DNA of 64,000 nt from positions 186,001-250,000 of the forward strand of contig NZ_JABMCB010000201.1 in the NCBI RefSeq assembly GCF_013359935.1, read 5' to 3'. Below the pieces are notes generated by a model that made no database searches, had not been told where the DNA came from, and saw nothing but the letters and a program-made list of their open reading frames with translations. The stretch comes from Paenibacillus xylanilyticus (GTDB lineage Bacteria > Bacillota > Bacilli > Paenibacillales > Paenibacillaceae). Below, in pieces: positions 44,359 through 53,799 of the stretch. How positions within the stretch are numbered: the stretch's first letter is position 1; every line of letters begins with the position of its first letter. A program made the position numbers and the translations under genes.

Positions 44359-45369
44359 ATGCAGCAGCAGATCAGTTTGGATGGCAAGCAGGGAAAGTTG
44401 AAGGAGCAATTATGGCTGGATGATAAGCAGGGAAACATCTGGGATATTAGCGAAATTGCCGGCGAAATTACCTACAAAACCTCCCGCATCGGCAAGCCGT
44501 CCTCTCTGGAATTTACGTTGGTCAAGGGCAGCCTATACCAGAATTCGAAATTCACATATGAGAATGGATATGTCGTAAAGTATATCAGCAGCGAGGTAGA
44601 GATATTTTATGGATATATCTTTTCGGTGGATAGTGGCAAGGACGAAAGTGTCAAAATCAAGGCCTACGATCAGACGCGTTATCTTACCGCAAACCAGACG
44701 TACAAGTTCGTCAACGCAACCGCTGCTGATGTGATCAAACGAATTGCCACTGACTTTCAGCTGAAAATGGGTGATCTAATTCAGCCCAAATACGTCATTC
44801 CACGCTTGTTATTTGATAACAAAAAGCTTATCGACATGATCTGTGAGGCGTTGGACCGAACGCTGATTTATGGCGGCAAAAACTATATCTTTTACGACGA
44901 CTTTGGCAAGCTTGTGCTTCGGGATGTGGAAGAGATGCCTTACGGCTTTGTTATTGGAGATAACAGTCTGCTTACGGATTACAGCTATACAAGGTCGATT
45001 GACGACCAGACGTATAACAAGATTAAGCTGTATCGGGACAACAAGGATACGGGAAAAAGAGAAACGTTCGTCCATCAGGACTCAGGCAGCATCCGTCAAT
45101 GGGGGCTGCTTTTTTTGTACCAAAAAGCGGACGATGGCCTGAATGAAGGCCAGATTGATGCCATGCTAAAGACCCTGATGACGCTGCGTAACCGCGAGAC
45201 TCAATCATTAAAAGTGGATGCGCTTGGCGATTTCAGAGTTAGGGCAGGCAGTTATGTCAATATTCAGATTGAGGAACTGAAGATAAATCAATATTTTCTG
45301 GTAGACGAATGTACACACAAGGTACAGGGAGGCGTGCACACGATGTCGCTGGATTTGAAGGTGGTGTAA
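44359..45369 (+). CDS. Baseplate hub protein, module 2 (XkdQ-like)
   Basis: A 336-residue hub. ITYKTSRIGKPSSLEFTLVKG, GYIFSVDSGKDESVKIKAYDQTRYL and AGSYVNIQIEELKINQYFLVDECTHKVQGGVHTMSLDLKVV are XkdQ-like. AAAGGAGGGGGAAC precedes the ATG. It is more diverged from the module 1 hub than the downstream wedge genes are from theirs. Confidence 0.87.
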   Translation: MQQQISLDGKQGKLKEQLWLDDKQGNIWDISEIAGEITYKTSRIGKPSSLEFTLVKGSLYQNSKFTYENGYVVKYISSEVEIFYGYIFSVDSGKDESVKIKAYDQTRYLTANQTYKFVNATAADVIKRIATDFQLKMGDLIQPKYVIPRLLFDNKKLIDMICEALDRTLIYGGKNYIFYDDFGKLVLRDVEEMPYGFVIGDNSLLTDYSYTRSIDDQTYNKIKLYRDNKDTGKRETFVHQDSGSIRQWGLLFLYQKADDGLNEGQIDAMLKTLMTLRNRETQSLKVDALGDFRVRAGSYVNIQIEELKINQYFLVDECTHKVQGGVHTMSLDLKVV

Positions 45370-45375
45370 CGATTA

Positions 45376-45633
45376 ATGATGCTGGATGTGATTAAAAAGG
45401 CGGCCGTAGCCGCCGTGGATGCCAAAGTTCCTGTTCAGGTCATGTACGGAACAGTGACGAGGACAGAGCCCTTGGAGGTTACCGTTGAACAACGGCTGGC
45501 TTTGGCTGAGCCTTTTCTGGTGCTGCCGGAATCCGTAGCGAGGAAGAATTGGGCTGTGGGTGACCATGTCCTGTTGTTACGGGTGCAAGGTGGGGACAGT
45601 TTTGTTGTACTGGATCGGCTGGTGAAGACATGA
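45376..45633 (+). CDS. DUF2577 (XkdR-like) protein, module 2
   Basis: An 85-residue protein, normal size for the family: MLDVIKKAAVAAVDAKVPVQVMYGTV and VGDHVLLLRVQGGDSFVVLDRL. Two in-frame ATGs adjoin at the start (45376 and 45379), and either may be used. Overlaps the next gene by ATGA. Confidence 0.85.
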   Translation: MMLDVIKKAAVAAVDAKVPVQVMYGTVTRTEPLEVTVEQRLALAEPFLVLPESVARKNWAVGDHVLLLRVQGGDSFVVLDRLVKT

Positions 45634-46043
45634 TTCCACAAGGCGCACAAATGAGTGTAGAAGATCAGGAAGAAGCGGCTGTTCTTCCAGGTTTGACGTA
45701 TGTGCTTCAACCTTCTGGGCAGCGGATTGGAAGGCTACAGCTTGATGGGAAAGATGCGGTGAAACAAGCTGTGTACAAAGCGTTGTCCACCCGCCGCTAC
45801 GAGCATCTGATCTACTCTCCGGATTACGGCATGGAATGGTCCTGGGAAGGAATGGCCGGACGATCCATGGTGGAATCCGAACTGGATCGTTGGATTCGGG
45901 AAGCGTTGCTTCCGGATGATCGCATTTCGGATGTAACCGAGTTCGATTTTGTTCATGAGGCGGATGGGGTACGGGTGTCTTTTACCGTAGAAACGGATTT
46001 CGGCTCTTTCAGGGGAGAAACGGAGGTGACCATGAATGTATGA
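45630..46043 (+). CDS. DUF2634 (XkdS-like) baseplate wedge protein, module 2
   Basis: A 137-residue gp25-like protein. KQAVYKALSTRRYEHLIYSPDYGMEW and ELDRWIREALLPDDRISDVTEFDF are the family core. Start overlaps the previous stop (ATGA), and its end overlaps the baseplate J start by 8 bases. Confidence 0.88.
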   Translation: MIPQGAQMSVEDQEEAAVLPGLTYVLQPSGQRIGRLQLDGKDAVKQAVYKALSTRRYEHLIYSPDYGMEWSWEGMAGRSMVESELDRWIREALLPDDRISDVTEFDFVHEADGVRVSFTVETDFGSFRGETEVTMNV

Positions 46044-47094
46044 ACAACAGACGTTTGAAATCATTCTAGACCGAATGCTGGACAGGGTGCCGGATGGTGT
46101 GGATAAGCGTGAAGGCAGCATTATCTATGATGCGCTCGCGCCAGCTGCTGTGGAAATGGCTCAGATGTATATTGAGCTGGATATTAACGCCAATTTAAAA
46201 TTTGCGGACACAGCTTCAGGTGAATACCTTGATCGGGCGGTGGCCTGGTCAGGCATTACTCGGAAAGCGGCTACCCGTGCTCGCTGGATCGGCAGCTTCA
46301 AAGATAACGCGGGTAAACCCGTTGAAGTTCCTTTGGAGAGTCGTTTTTCCACAGGGGATCGGGTGTATGTTGTTGTGGAGCGCATCGCTGCAGGGAAATA
46401 TGTGCTGGAATGTGAGGTTGCGGGAGCGGAAGGCAATGAATATACAGGGGGGCTGCTGCCCATCGATTATATTGCCGGACTGACGACTGCGGAACTGACA
46501 CAGCTGCTTGTTCCTGGTGAAGATGAGGAAACAGATCAAGCTCTGTATGACCGATATCAGGACAAAGTTTCCCGTCCGGTCACGAGTGCCAACAAATATC
46601 AATATGAACTGTGGGCAAGAGAAAACTCAGGCGTTGGTAAAGCAAAAGCTTTTCCGCTATGGGACGGTCCGGGGACGGTAAAAGTGGCGCTGTTAAACAA
46701 TGAGATGCACGCACCCGCTGAGGCGGTGATTCACGCGGTACAGGAATATATCGATCCAACCCAGGATGGGATGGGCGAAGGCGCGGCTCCAATCGGCCCC
46801 GTGGTCACGGTGGTGGGGGCAGAAGAAGTACCGATTGATGTGGAGGTGCAGGTCACACTTGCTTCAGGCTCAACGTATGAGGGCGTAAAAACGCTGATTG
46901 AAGAGGGCGTTACTGCCTATCTGAAAGAGTTGGCATTTGCCGATCCGCTAGTCCGTTGGACACGAATTGCCAATGTCATTCTGGATATCCCGCCTGTGAT
47001 CGATTATAGCGATCTGTTGGTGAATGGCGGCATGTCCAATCTGGAGATTGCACCCGGTGCAGTAGCCGTTCTCGGGATGGTGAAGGTGACATGA
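46036..47094 (+). CDS. Baseplate J family protein, module 2 (XkdT-like)
   Basis: A 352-residue wedge protein. FEIILDRMLDRVPDGVDKREGSIIYDALAPAAVEMAQMYIEL is the standard N-terminus. The C-terminal half is very close to the module 1 paralogue, indicating that the two modules share ancestry through the baseplate. Confidence 0.92.
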   Translation: MYEQQTFEIILDRMLDRVPDGVDKREGSIIYDALAPAAVEMAQMYIELDINANLKFADTASGEYLDRAVAWSGITRKAATRARWIGSFKDNAGKPVEVPLESRFSTGDRVYVVVERIAAGKYVLECEVAGAEGNEYTGGLLPIDYIAGLTTAELTQLLVPGEDEETDQALYDRYQDKVSRPVTSANKYQYELWARENSGVGKAKAFPLWDGPGTVKVALLNNEMHAPAEAVIHAVQEYIDPTQDGMGEGAAPIGPVVTVVGAEEVPIDVEVQVTLASGSTYEGVKTLIEEGVTAYLKELAFADPLVRWTRIANVILDIPPVIDYSDLLVNGGMSNLEIAPGAVAVLGMVKVT

Positions 47095-47636
47095 GTAAAG
47101 CTGAGGTGCTGATGTCCCTTTTACCCCCGTTGTATGAAAATGTACTTGAGATGCAGTTGCTTACGGAGACCGAAGGCGAAGAACTGGACAAGATTGCGTT
47201 GGGATTGGAAGGCGTATTGGACCAGTTCTACCCGGAGTCTGCAACCTGGGCATTGGAACGGTATGAGCGGGATTTGCAAATTCCAACGAATCCAGCCAAG
47301 CCGGAAGAGCAGCGGAGATCCGTCATCATCTCCAAAATGCGGGGCAGTGGCAAAGTCTCAGGTTCAATGCTCAAAAATGTGGCACAGGCGTATGAAAGTG
47401 GCGGGATTGATGTGTCCGTCTCACCCGTGGAATATCTGATTCGAATTCGCTTCATAGATACATTGGGATTGCCGCCTAACCTGGACGATCTGAAGGCAGC
47501 GATTGAGGATATCAAACCGGCACATATGACTGTGGAATATCGACTCCGGTATTTGACGATTGCCGAAGTGGAGAGCATGACGTTGGCTGAGATCGAACAG
47601 ACCCGGCAGGATAAATTTTCAGGAGGTGGAGCTTAA
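47091..47636 (+). CDS. DUF2313 (XkdU-like) tail protein, module 2
   Basis: A 181-residue protein. SLLPPLYENVLEMQLLTETEGEELDKIALGLEGVLDQFYPESATWAL and RRSVIISKMRGSGKVSGSMLKNVAQAYESGGIDV are the family signatures, and IKPAHMTVEYRLRYLTI ends the core. ATGA overlap with the baseplate J stop. Confidence 0.9.
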   Translation: MSKAEVLMSLLPPLYENVLEMQLLTETEGEELDKIALGLEGVLDQFYPESATWALERYERDLQIPTNPAKPEEQRRSVIISKMRGSGKVSGSMLKNVAQAYESGGIDVSVSPVEYLIRIRFIDTLGLPPNLDDLKAAIEDIKPAHMTVEYRLRYLTIAEVESMTLAEIEQTRQDKFSGGGA

Positions 47637-47637
47637 A

Positions 47638-50600
47638 ATGAATGATCCAAATACACCGAATCTCGGGCTAAACAAAATTGACCGCAGCTCGCCATCGACA
47701 ACCTATTTTGATCTGGACAAGTATCTGGATCAGAACTGGGAGAAGGTTGATGGTTTTGCAGAGCAGGTAGAGGAGAAGACCGAAGAGACGGCTGCACAGG
47801 TTAGTAACATCCAAGAGCGGCTGGATACGGAAAAGCGTAGATCTATGACACTGGAGCCAGGATTACAGATTATCAATGCTGAACGTACCTCGGCGTTTAA
47901 ATTGGAAGGGTTGAAGGGCCGTACGCTGGTGAATTTGTTGGGGCGTGACGGAAATTTTGAAGATGTTACGAAATGGAATGTAGGGCTGGGCACAAGAACA
48001 GTCGTAAATAACGTCATTACGGTTACAGGTAACGGAACGGGCATAAATCCTCAATTGACGAACTACAATCATATTTCAGCCCTAAATCCTAGGGTAGGCG
48101 ATAAACTGTTTTTGCGGGTTCGCGCTACTCACATCGTTGGAACAGCTAAACAATTACAGCTTTACCTGTATTCAAATACTATCGGTAGATTTACAGCGAT
48201 GAACATTGATAACCCTGTTAACGGAACAACTTATGATATGTACGGAGTAATTACAGTAACTCAAGCTATTGTGGATGGATGGGACACAACATTTGGATTT
48301 AAATTAACTGCAGAATACGCTACTTATGAAGCTTCGAACGGATCACAAGTGCAGTTCTCTAATGCAGCTATCTACAAAGTTTCTGATGAGGATAAATCCC
48401 TGACATCGAATCAAATGGCTTTAAAGTATCCTTATGTCGACAGTCTCCAACCCGTTCGAAATCCGTATGCGATTCGTTATGGAGAGAATTTGTTGCCTTC
48501 ACTTATGAACTCATCATTTGTTCTCTCTAGTAATTATGTAAACGGTCCGTATGAATGGTCAAATTCATTAGGAGCTGACGCAACAGGATACACAATCGTG
48601 AAGTTTAATGTTATGCCCAAGACGAATTACACGTTTAGCGCCGAAACATTTTTAAATTTAAGCACATCGGTGTACCCTTTAGATCTGCAAACTCCTGCAC
48701 CACTCAGGCCTTGGACTAATGATTCAACGTTCACTTTTAATAGCGGACAAAATTCAGAGATTAACTTCTTATGGAGAGCGTCATCAGGAGGGAATCCAGC
48801 TTCGCTCAAAAATCCGATGATAGCGCTCGGCACGACAGCCAAACCATTCAAACCACGTGAAGATGCTATGCTCGCATTGCAAACGGATTTATATGCTGAT
48901 CCATTAACTGGGGCCAATGCTGACGAAGTGTTTGAGAAGGATGGGCAGTATTACAAACTGGCGAAGTGGAAAAAAATATCGTTTGATTCCACATACACAT
49001 ACTCTTTTTTTAATTCATACGCAGGAGGAAAGTGCGTCAGATTAATGGACGGAATATCAGATAGAAATAAAAACTATCTCCCTATTGCAACTAAATTCAA
49101 TGGAGTTCGCTTATCTGATGGATCACCTTCTTTAAATGTGGATCAATACAGCAGAGGAGATTGGGACACAGGAGCAAATGGCGCAATTTTAGGAATAGGA
49201 GTTTCAAGTGTAGACAGCGGATGGGGAGACTCATACACACCTACACCTGAAGAGATTAAGGCGTATTTCATGGGATGGAAAATGAGTGTAAATGGTTCGC
49301 CTCGGGCTACAGCGTACGACGGTACTGGCACGAAAGTTTGGATACGTATTACGCGGATGTTGGACTCTATAGCTTTAGCAAATGGCGTCGACTATACAAC
49401 GGTTCTCCCAACAACTTTCGCGGGTACGGACTCTCTAGGCAATTTGTATACACCGTACCAACTCGTCTACCAACTTGCAACGCCAACTGTCGAACCAATC
49501 ACGTCAGAAGGACAATTGACGTTTACTGAGGGCAGTAATCAGGTGGAAGTGGGAACGGGGATTGTGTTAAGAGAACCCGCTAAACCTATTAAATTTGACA
49601 ATTATGACATTAACACTGGAAAGACAATGGGGAACGCCACTGTATACGCGGTTGGTAAATGGATTGCTCTTTACGAAAATGGACATTTGAAACCTAACGG
49701 TTGGGGGGTGTTTGAAGGCCAAGACAATGGAAAGGCAATTGCAATATATGGATACCGGTATAATCCATCAGCAGCATATTCCGTCACTTACTTGATGAAG
49801 GATGTGTCCCCGGTAACATCTTTTCTTGGCTCAATCTCAGTAAACGAAAAGGCGCTGCTGACAGATCTGACTAAAAGTGTGCATCGGAACACGGCTTCGT
49901 TATCCATGCTGCAAATTTCCGCTGCAGACGGAGGAGTGCTTAAAAACTACGTCGATAATAAGCCATGGCAAAAGTACAAAATTACGCAGGATAACGGAAG
50001 TGTAATTCAACTTCCACACAATTCAAACTTAAATAATATTAAAACTGGCGGGCAATACGATTGCTTCAACGCTGTAAATGTACCCGGCGGCGTGGCAAAT
50101 GCTTGGTTTTACGTCGAGGTTCTAGTTCATTCAAATGCTCCAACTCATGTAATCCAACGTGCTTCAAGATTGGATACGCATAACACACCTACCTTATTCA
50201 TGAGGACATGTATGGATAATACATGGAGTGCTTGGAGTCCTGACGTTTTTCAATCTGGCGTTGATGCAAAAAAAGGTATCGTGGATGCCATTAACGCCAA
50301 TGGTGGGAATGCATCCACATCTGATCCATGGGCAACGTTATCAAATAAAGTAATTGCTTTACGCAGGCCGATCCAAGAAATAACCCCCAATATCGCTTTC
50401 GGTCCACAAGAATTCACAGACGCAACGAGGCTTTTCTATTTGGATATCGCAACCCTTCCAGCAGGAACACGGTTTATTCAAATCAATAGGGTGGGCACAG
50501 GAACCAACGCAGTCCGATTAGGAAGTAGTTATAGTGGAACAACAGCAAGTGTTGTCCTTCATGACTCTAATGGTGTGGAATGGGTTATTTCCACTAGCGG

Positions 50601-50820
50601 TGTTGGTAGTGGAAAGTCTTTTATCCACATAACTATTGACTTGCAAAGGGGAACCGCTAGTTATCTTGAAGCCATTGCCGTGGGTGATCAAATTACCAAT
50701 ATGCCGAAAGGGTTTAATGTTACCGGGCCATTGTTCTTTAAATATAAACACACAAAAGGTCCCAATTTTTCGGATTTTTATGGGTACTTCACCGCAGGAG
50801 CTAAGATTATTTATACATGA
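47638..50820 (+). CDS. Large tail fibre / receptor-binding protein, module 2
   Basis: A 1060-residue fibre. The N-terminal ~80 residues (NLGLNKIDRSSPSTTYFDLDKYLDQNWEKVDGFA) are an attachment region with a short coiled coil. Then come carbohydrate-binding-like beta segments, a TPYQLVYQLATPTVEPIT motif typical of phage structural proteins, and GKTMGNATVYAVGKW. A C-terminal part with WQKYKITQDNGSVIQLP and IVDAINANGGNASTSDPWATLSNKV follows, and the last ~140 residues share PxGFNVxG with the module 1 fibre. AGGAGGTGG lies about 8 bases before the ATG at 47638. It becomes noticeably AT-rich after ~48000, suggesting mosaic exchange. Confidence 0.83.
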   Translation: MNDPNTPNLGLNKIDRSSPSTTYFDLDKYLDQNWEKVDGFAEQVEEKTEETAAQVSNIQERLDTEKRRSMTLEPGLQIINAERTSAFKLEGLKGRTLVNLLGRDGNFEDVTKWNVGLGTRTVVNNVITVTGNGTGINPQLTNYNHISALNPRVGDKLFLRVRATHIVGTAKQLQLYLYSNTIGRFTAMNIDNPVNGTTYDMYGVITVTQAIVDGWDTTFGFKLTAEYATYEASNGSQVQFSNAAIYKVSDEDKSLTSNQMALKYPYVDSLQPVRNPYAIRYGENLLPSLMNSSFVLSSNYVNGPYEWSNSLGADATGYTIVKFNVMPKTNYTFSAETFLNLSTSVYPLDLQTPAPLRPWTNDSTFTFNSGQNSEINFLWRASSGGNPASLKNPMIALGTTAKPFKPREDAMLALQTDLYADPLTGANADEVFEKDGQYYKLAKWKKISFDSTYTYSFFNSYAGGKCVRLMDGISDRNKNYLPIATKFNGVRLSDGSPSLNVDQYSRGDWDTGANGAILGIGVSSVDSGWGDSYTPTPEEIKAYFMGWKMSVNGSPRATAYDGTGTKVWIRITRMLDSIALANGVDYTTVLPTTFAGTDSLGNLYTPYQLVYQLATPTVEPITSEGQLTFTEGSNQVEVGTGIVLREPAKPIKFDNYDINTGKTMGNATVYAVGKWIALYENGHLKPNGWGVFEGQDNGKAIAIYGYRYNPSAAYSVTYLMKDVSPVTSFLGSISVNEKALLTDLTKSVHRNTASLSMLQISAADGGVLKNYVDNKPWQKYKITQDNGSVIQLPHNSNLNNIKTGGQYDCFNAVNVPGGVANAWFYVEVLVHSNAPTHVIQRASRLDTHNTPTLFMRTCMDNTWSAWSPDVFQSGVDAKKGIVDAINANGGNASTSDPWATLSNKVIALRRPIQEITPNIAFGPQEFTDATRLFYLDIATLPAGTRFIQINRVGTGTNAVRLGSSYSGTTASVVLHDSNGVEWVISTSGVGSGKSFIHITIDLQRGTASYLEAIAVGDQITNMPKGFNVTGPLFFKYKHTKGPNFSDFYGYFTAGAKIIYT

Positions 50821-50885
50821 AAACGTACAGAGAACAGTTAGTTGAGTATATGGATTTAAAACCGCAACCTTACAACGCTGCGTAA
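50817..50885 (+). CDS. Possible 22-residue coupled peptide after the fibre gene
   Basis: ATGA overlap with the fibre stop gives MKTYREQLVEYMDLKPQPYN plus two Ala. No Shine-Dalgarno of its own apart from coupling. Small genes are common at this place in phage tail loci, but this peptide matches no family that I recognise. Confidence 0.3.
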   Translation: MKTYREQLVEYMDLKPQPYNAA

Positions 50886-51040
50886 TCAAAAGAGATCAAC
50901 GTAATTACTATGAACATAGATGTTTGACAACAGAAAAGTGTGAACGGGTTCAGTGAAGTAAGTGCTTCATACTACGAGGATCATAACTATGGAATAATGA
51001 GCATGTTGTGGTATTAGACTTTAGTTAGGAGAGACGTAAT

Positions 51041-51097
51041 ATGTTCGGAAGTGGACTTGTTGTCATGAATAAACGAAAGCTCGTAAATCCTACTTAA
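51041..51097 (+). CDS. Possible 18-residue leader peptide before the holin
   Basis: TAGGAGAGACGTAAT precedes an ATG reading MFGSGLVVMNKRKLVNPT. Its stop lies in the TTAAGGAGGTG that is the holin's Shine-Dalgarno, so the two would be coupled. Real translation is uncertain. Confidence 0.35.
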   Translation: MFGSGLVVMNKRKLVNPT

Positions 51098-51110
51098 GGA
51101 GGTGAAAACC

Positions 51111-51608
51111 ATGGAAAAATGGGACACCATATGGAAATCTTTTATTGCTCTGCTAAGCAGCTCAGCAACCTATTTCTTCGGCGGCTGGTCAGGTGTACTT
51201 GGTGTACTACTGGTATTCGTTATCCTTGATTACCTAACGGGTATCGCAGCGGCGGGGGCGAGTGGCAAGCTCGAAAGCAATGTCGGGATGTTCGGCATCG
51301 CGCGAAAGGTATTTATATTTGCTATGGTATCGGTGGCTCATCTGGTGGACGGTGTTCTGGGAGACGGACATTTGTTCAGGGATGCGGTCGCCTTTTTTTA
51401 TATCGCAAATGAACTGTTATCCATTATTGAAAATGGGGGCAAACTGGGAGCACCGATTCCGCCTGCGATCCGGCAGGCCATTGAAGTGCTCAAGGGCAAG
51501 GGAGGGGACGGGGGAATTCCCGGTAACTACACTCCTCATTCCAGAGAATCTATTGCACCGTCAGATCATAAGGATGTAGATCAACAGATTAGAGACGATA
51601 CGAAGTAA
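51111..51608 (+). CDS. Phage holin, toxin-secretion/phage-lysis (Holin_4) family
   Basis: A 165-residue membrane protein. WSGVLGVLLVFVILDYLTGIAAAGASGKLESNVGMFGIARKVFIFAMVSVAHLVD is the family core (LDyltG...gkLsS..g..G..rK). IANELLSIIENGGKLGAPIPPAIRQAIEVLKGK follows, and the tail is charged and cytoplasmic. It makes the inner-membrane lesion that lets the lysozyme out. The ATG at 51111 is 6-7 bases after AAGGAGGTG. Confidence 0.92.
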   Translation: MEKWDTIWKSFIALLSSSATYFFGGWSGVLGVLLVFVILDYLTGIAAAGASGKLESNVGMFGIARKVFIFAMVSVAHLVDGVLGDGHLFRDAVAFFYIANELLSIIENGGKLGAPIPPAIRQAIEVLKGKGGDGGIPGNYTPHSRESIAPSDHKDVDQQIRDDTK

Positions 51609-51699
51609 GGATCTACCATTCATTCCAACGTGTCTTGTGATAACAGACAGGGCACTACCAATTCAAAAGTATGTGCCATTAGCTACAAGTAGTGAAAGA

Positions 51700-51812
51700 G
51701 ACGGAATCGATTCTGAAGAAGCGGAGCGGTCGCCTTTGTCTCTGAATTTTACCCTTTAAATAATGAATCAAAAAAATTCGGAGACAACAGCGATCGGAAG
51801 GACGATCCGTAT
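51700..51812 (+). repeat. Covarying hairpin repeat, copy R4
   Basis: ACGGAATCGATTCT, side element GCGGAGCGGTCGC, TTTGTCTCTG, a degraded apical stem, CGGAGACAA, GCGATCGGAAGG and ACGATCCGT. It lies inside the 442-base gap between holin and lysozyme genes and probably within their transcript. Bases 51826-52050 hold no recognisable gene. Confidence 0.75.
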
Positions 51813-52050
51813 CTGGAACGGTCGCGTACTGATTGGTATGCTTTCCTAGTGGATAATTGGTACACAATAGACTGTCGATAGAAGTTTATATAGCACCGAC
51901 TAGCTTGCGCATTAGATTCAAAACGACATAACCATAACCAACTGAGCTTATCTTTTACCATCAACAAAGGACACGCACACAAGCAACCCCAAGCCTCCTG
52001 GCATTAACTATATACAAACGGCAATTTGCCGCATAAAGGGTGTGAGAAAC

Positions 52051-52989
52051 ATGCAAACCAGAAGCTCAGGCAACACGCAGGGCATTGACGTCTCACGTTA
52101 CCAGGGCAACATTGACTGGGCCAAAGTGAAGGCAAGCGGCATGACGTTTGTGTTCATCAAGGCAACCGAGGGACAGACGTATACCGATCCGAACTTTCAG
52201 AAAAATGTAAGCGGCGCACTAGCGGCAGGCATGCTGGTCGGAACGTACCACTTCTTCCGCGCAACCTCCACGGATGGGGCCAAGGCGGAAGCGGCGCATT
52301 ATGCCAATACACTGAAAAAAGTCGGAGGCGCCAAGGCACTGCAGCTGCCACCGGTCATGGACTATGAAAATAACCCGGGCAATCTGAGCAAAGCACAGAT
52401 CAACACGGTAGCCAAAGCCTTTTTAACTGAATTGGAGCGTCTTACGGGTGTAAAACCAATCATATATACGGGCAATTCATTTGCCGGGAATTTTGACACT
52501 TCACTTGGCACGTATGATCTGTGGATTGCGCGTTACAGCAGCACACGTGTGCCGGATGACCAGCCTGCCTGGAAACGTTGGACGTTCTGGCAGTATACGG
52601 ACTCGGGTAAGGTGAATGGAATTGGCGGCAACGTGGATATGAATGAGTTCGAGGGATCGGCAGCCGAGCTGCGGGCCAGATATGCAGCAGCAGCACCGAA
52701 GCCACCAGAACCATCTGAGCCGACGAAGCCGACAAAACCGACTGAACCATCGAAAGGGGGCGAACCGATGACAGCCGAAGAGAAAGCCGCGTTTGACGCG
52801 TTGAAGGCACAGGTAGATAAACTACAGGCACGTCAGCAGATGGAAGTTCCGGTGTGGGCCAAGGCAGCCGTAGATGCAGCCCTGGCGTATGACACCAAAA
52901 ATCCGCTGTTCAGCATCGACAATGGGGCAAGTTATGATTTTTACCGTTTTCTCACGGTCATGTATCGCAGAGGTTTGTTCAAAAAGTAA
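52051..52989 (+). CDS. GH25 family endolysin (N-acetylmuramidase)
   Basis: A 312-residue lysozyme. GIDVSRYQGNIDW, FVFIKATEGQTYTDP, LPPVMDYE (catalytic Asp/Glu) and WTFWQYTDSGKVNGIGGNVDMNEF define the GH25 catalytic domain (about 1-210). A Pro/Thr/Lys linker (about 215-235) leads to a helical C-terminal module, and WAKAAVDAALAYDTKNP...YDFYRFLTVMYRRGLF resembles the short C-terminal repeat of Paenibacillus/Bacillus endolysins. No signal peptide, so release depends on the holin. ATG at 52051 chosen over the GTG at 52042. Confidence 0.92.
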   Translation: MQTRSSGNTQGIDVSRYQGNIDWAKVKASGMTFVFIKATEGQTYTDPNFQKNVSGALAAGMLVGTYHFFRATSTDGAKAEAAHYANTLKKVGGAKALQLPPVMDYENNPGNLSKAQINTVAKAFLTELERLTGVKPIIYTGNSFAGNFDTSLGTYDLWIARYSSTRVPDDQPAWKRWTFWQYTDSGKVNGIGGNVDMNEFEGSAAELRARYAAAAPKPPEPSEPTKPTKPTEPSKGGEPMTAEEKAAFDALKAQVDKLQARQQMEVPVWAKAAVDAALAYDTKNPLFSIDNGASYDFYRFLTVMYRRGLFKK

Positions 52990-53047
52990 GTTAACTCAGA
53001 TCTGATTGATAGAGGTATGATAGACGTTAACAGTACGTGGGATCGAG

Positions 53048-53089
53048 GGGACACATCGGCATTTTTCTGTCGAATGGTGTTCCTTTTTT
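53048..53089 (+). terminator. Probable terminator after the lysis cassette
   Basis: GGGACAC pairs with GTGTTCC (one G-U) and TTTTTT follows. Confidence 0.5.
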
Positions 53090-53799
53090 GTGTTTTATGT
53101 AACTAAAATTAATGCGTGAATAAAGTTAAAGACTTATGTCCGCAAAATGCTTGTCTAATTGATGAATGTGATGTAAAGTAAGTTACACGAAATTGTTTTC
53201 AACCACTGTTTATTTACATAAACCTCCTCACCATGACATAAACATAACATAACAAGTTATTGTAATGTCTCCCTGTTGTACAATCCTGCATCTGTGAACA
53301 CTCACATCCATGCGCAACTCAAAAACTGCCTTCATGATAAACCACTGACGTGCTTCATCCTTATAGGAATTAACCATTCATTATTAGATGCTGCCCGATC
53401 CTTCCAATCGCAATTACAAACTCAATTACCAAACAAACAAATTTTCACTAAAGACGTTCCTTATCCCATACTTTTTGTTTGCTATCCATCATTTTTGCTC
53501 TCATCAAGAGTAGAAGACTACTATTGCTAATTGACCTCAGTTCAATTTTTGAGCAACTAGGCTATTTTCCCGACTCTATACATCTCGTTCTTCATTATTT
53601 GATCCATATATTACATCTGTAAATTCGGTCAAAACAAACTTTTAATCCTATTCTATTACAACCACTATCACTGGTATCACAGGCATCTAAAGCCTTTTAA
53701 GGATACAAGCAATACACAAGCACCAAACCGATAGCCATCATTGGAGTTTTTTCACGCCAGCATCACACACATTATGAGACAGGGAAGGGTGTTGTACGT
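53090..53799. other. Long intergenic region before the peptide ABC transporter
   Basis: About 700 AT-rich bases. TTATTG at 53257 and TACAAT at 53279 with a 16-base spacer form a weak promoter candidate. A pyrimidine-rich stretch follows. A frame at 53276-53530 has a TTG start without a Shine-Dalgarno and no family resemblance, so it is not called. No riboswitch recognised. Confidence 0.4.

Noticed and set aside
53276..53530. 84-codon frame in the gap before the peptide transporter
   Set aside because: TTG start without Shine-Dalgarno, AT/pyrimidine-driven composition, no recognisable family.
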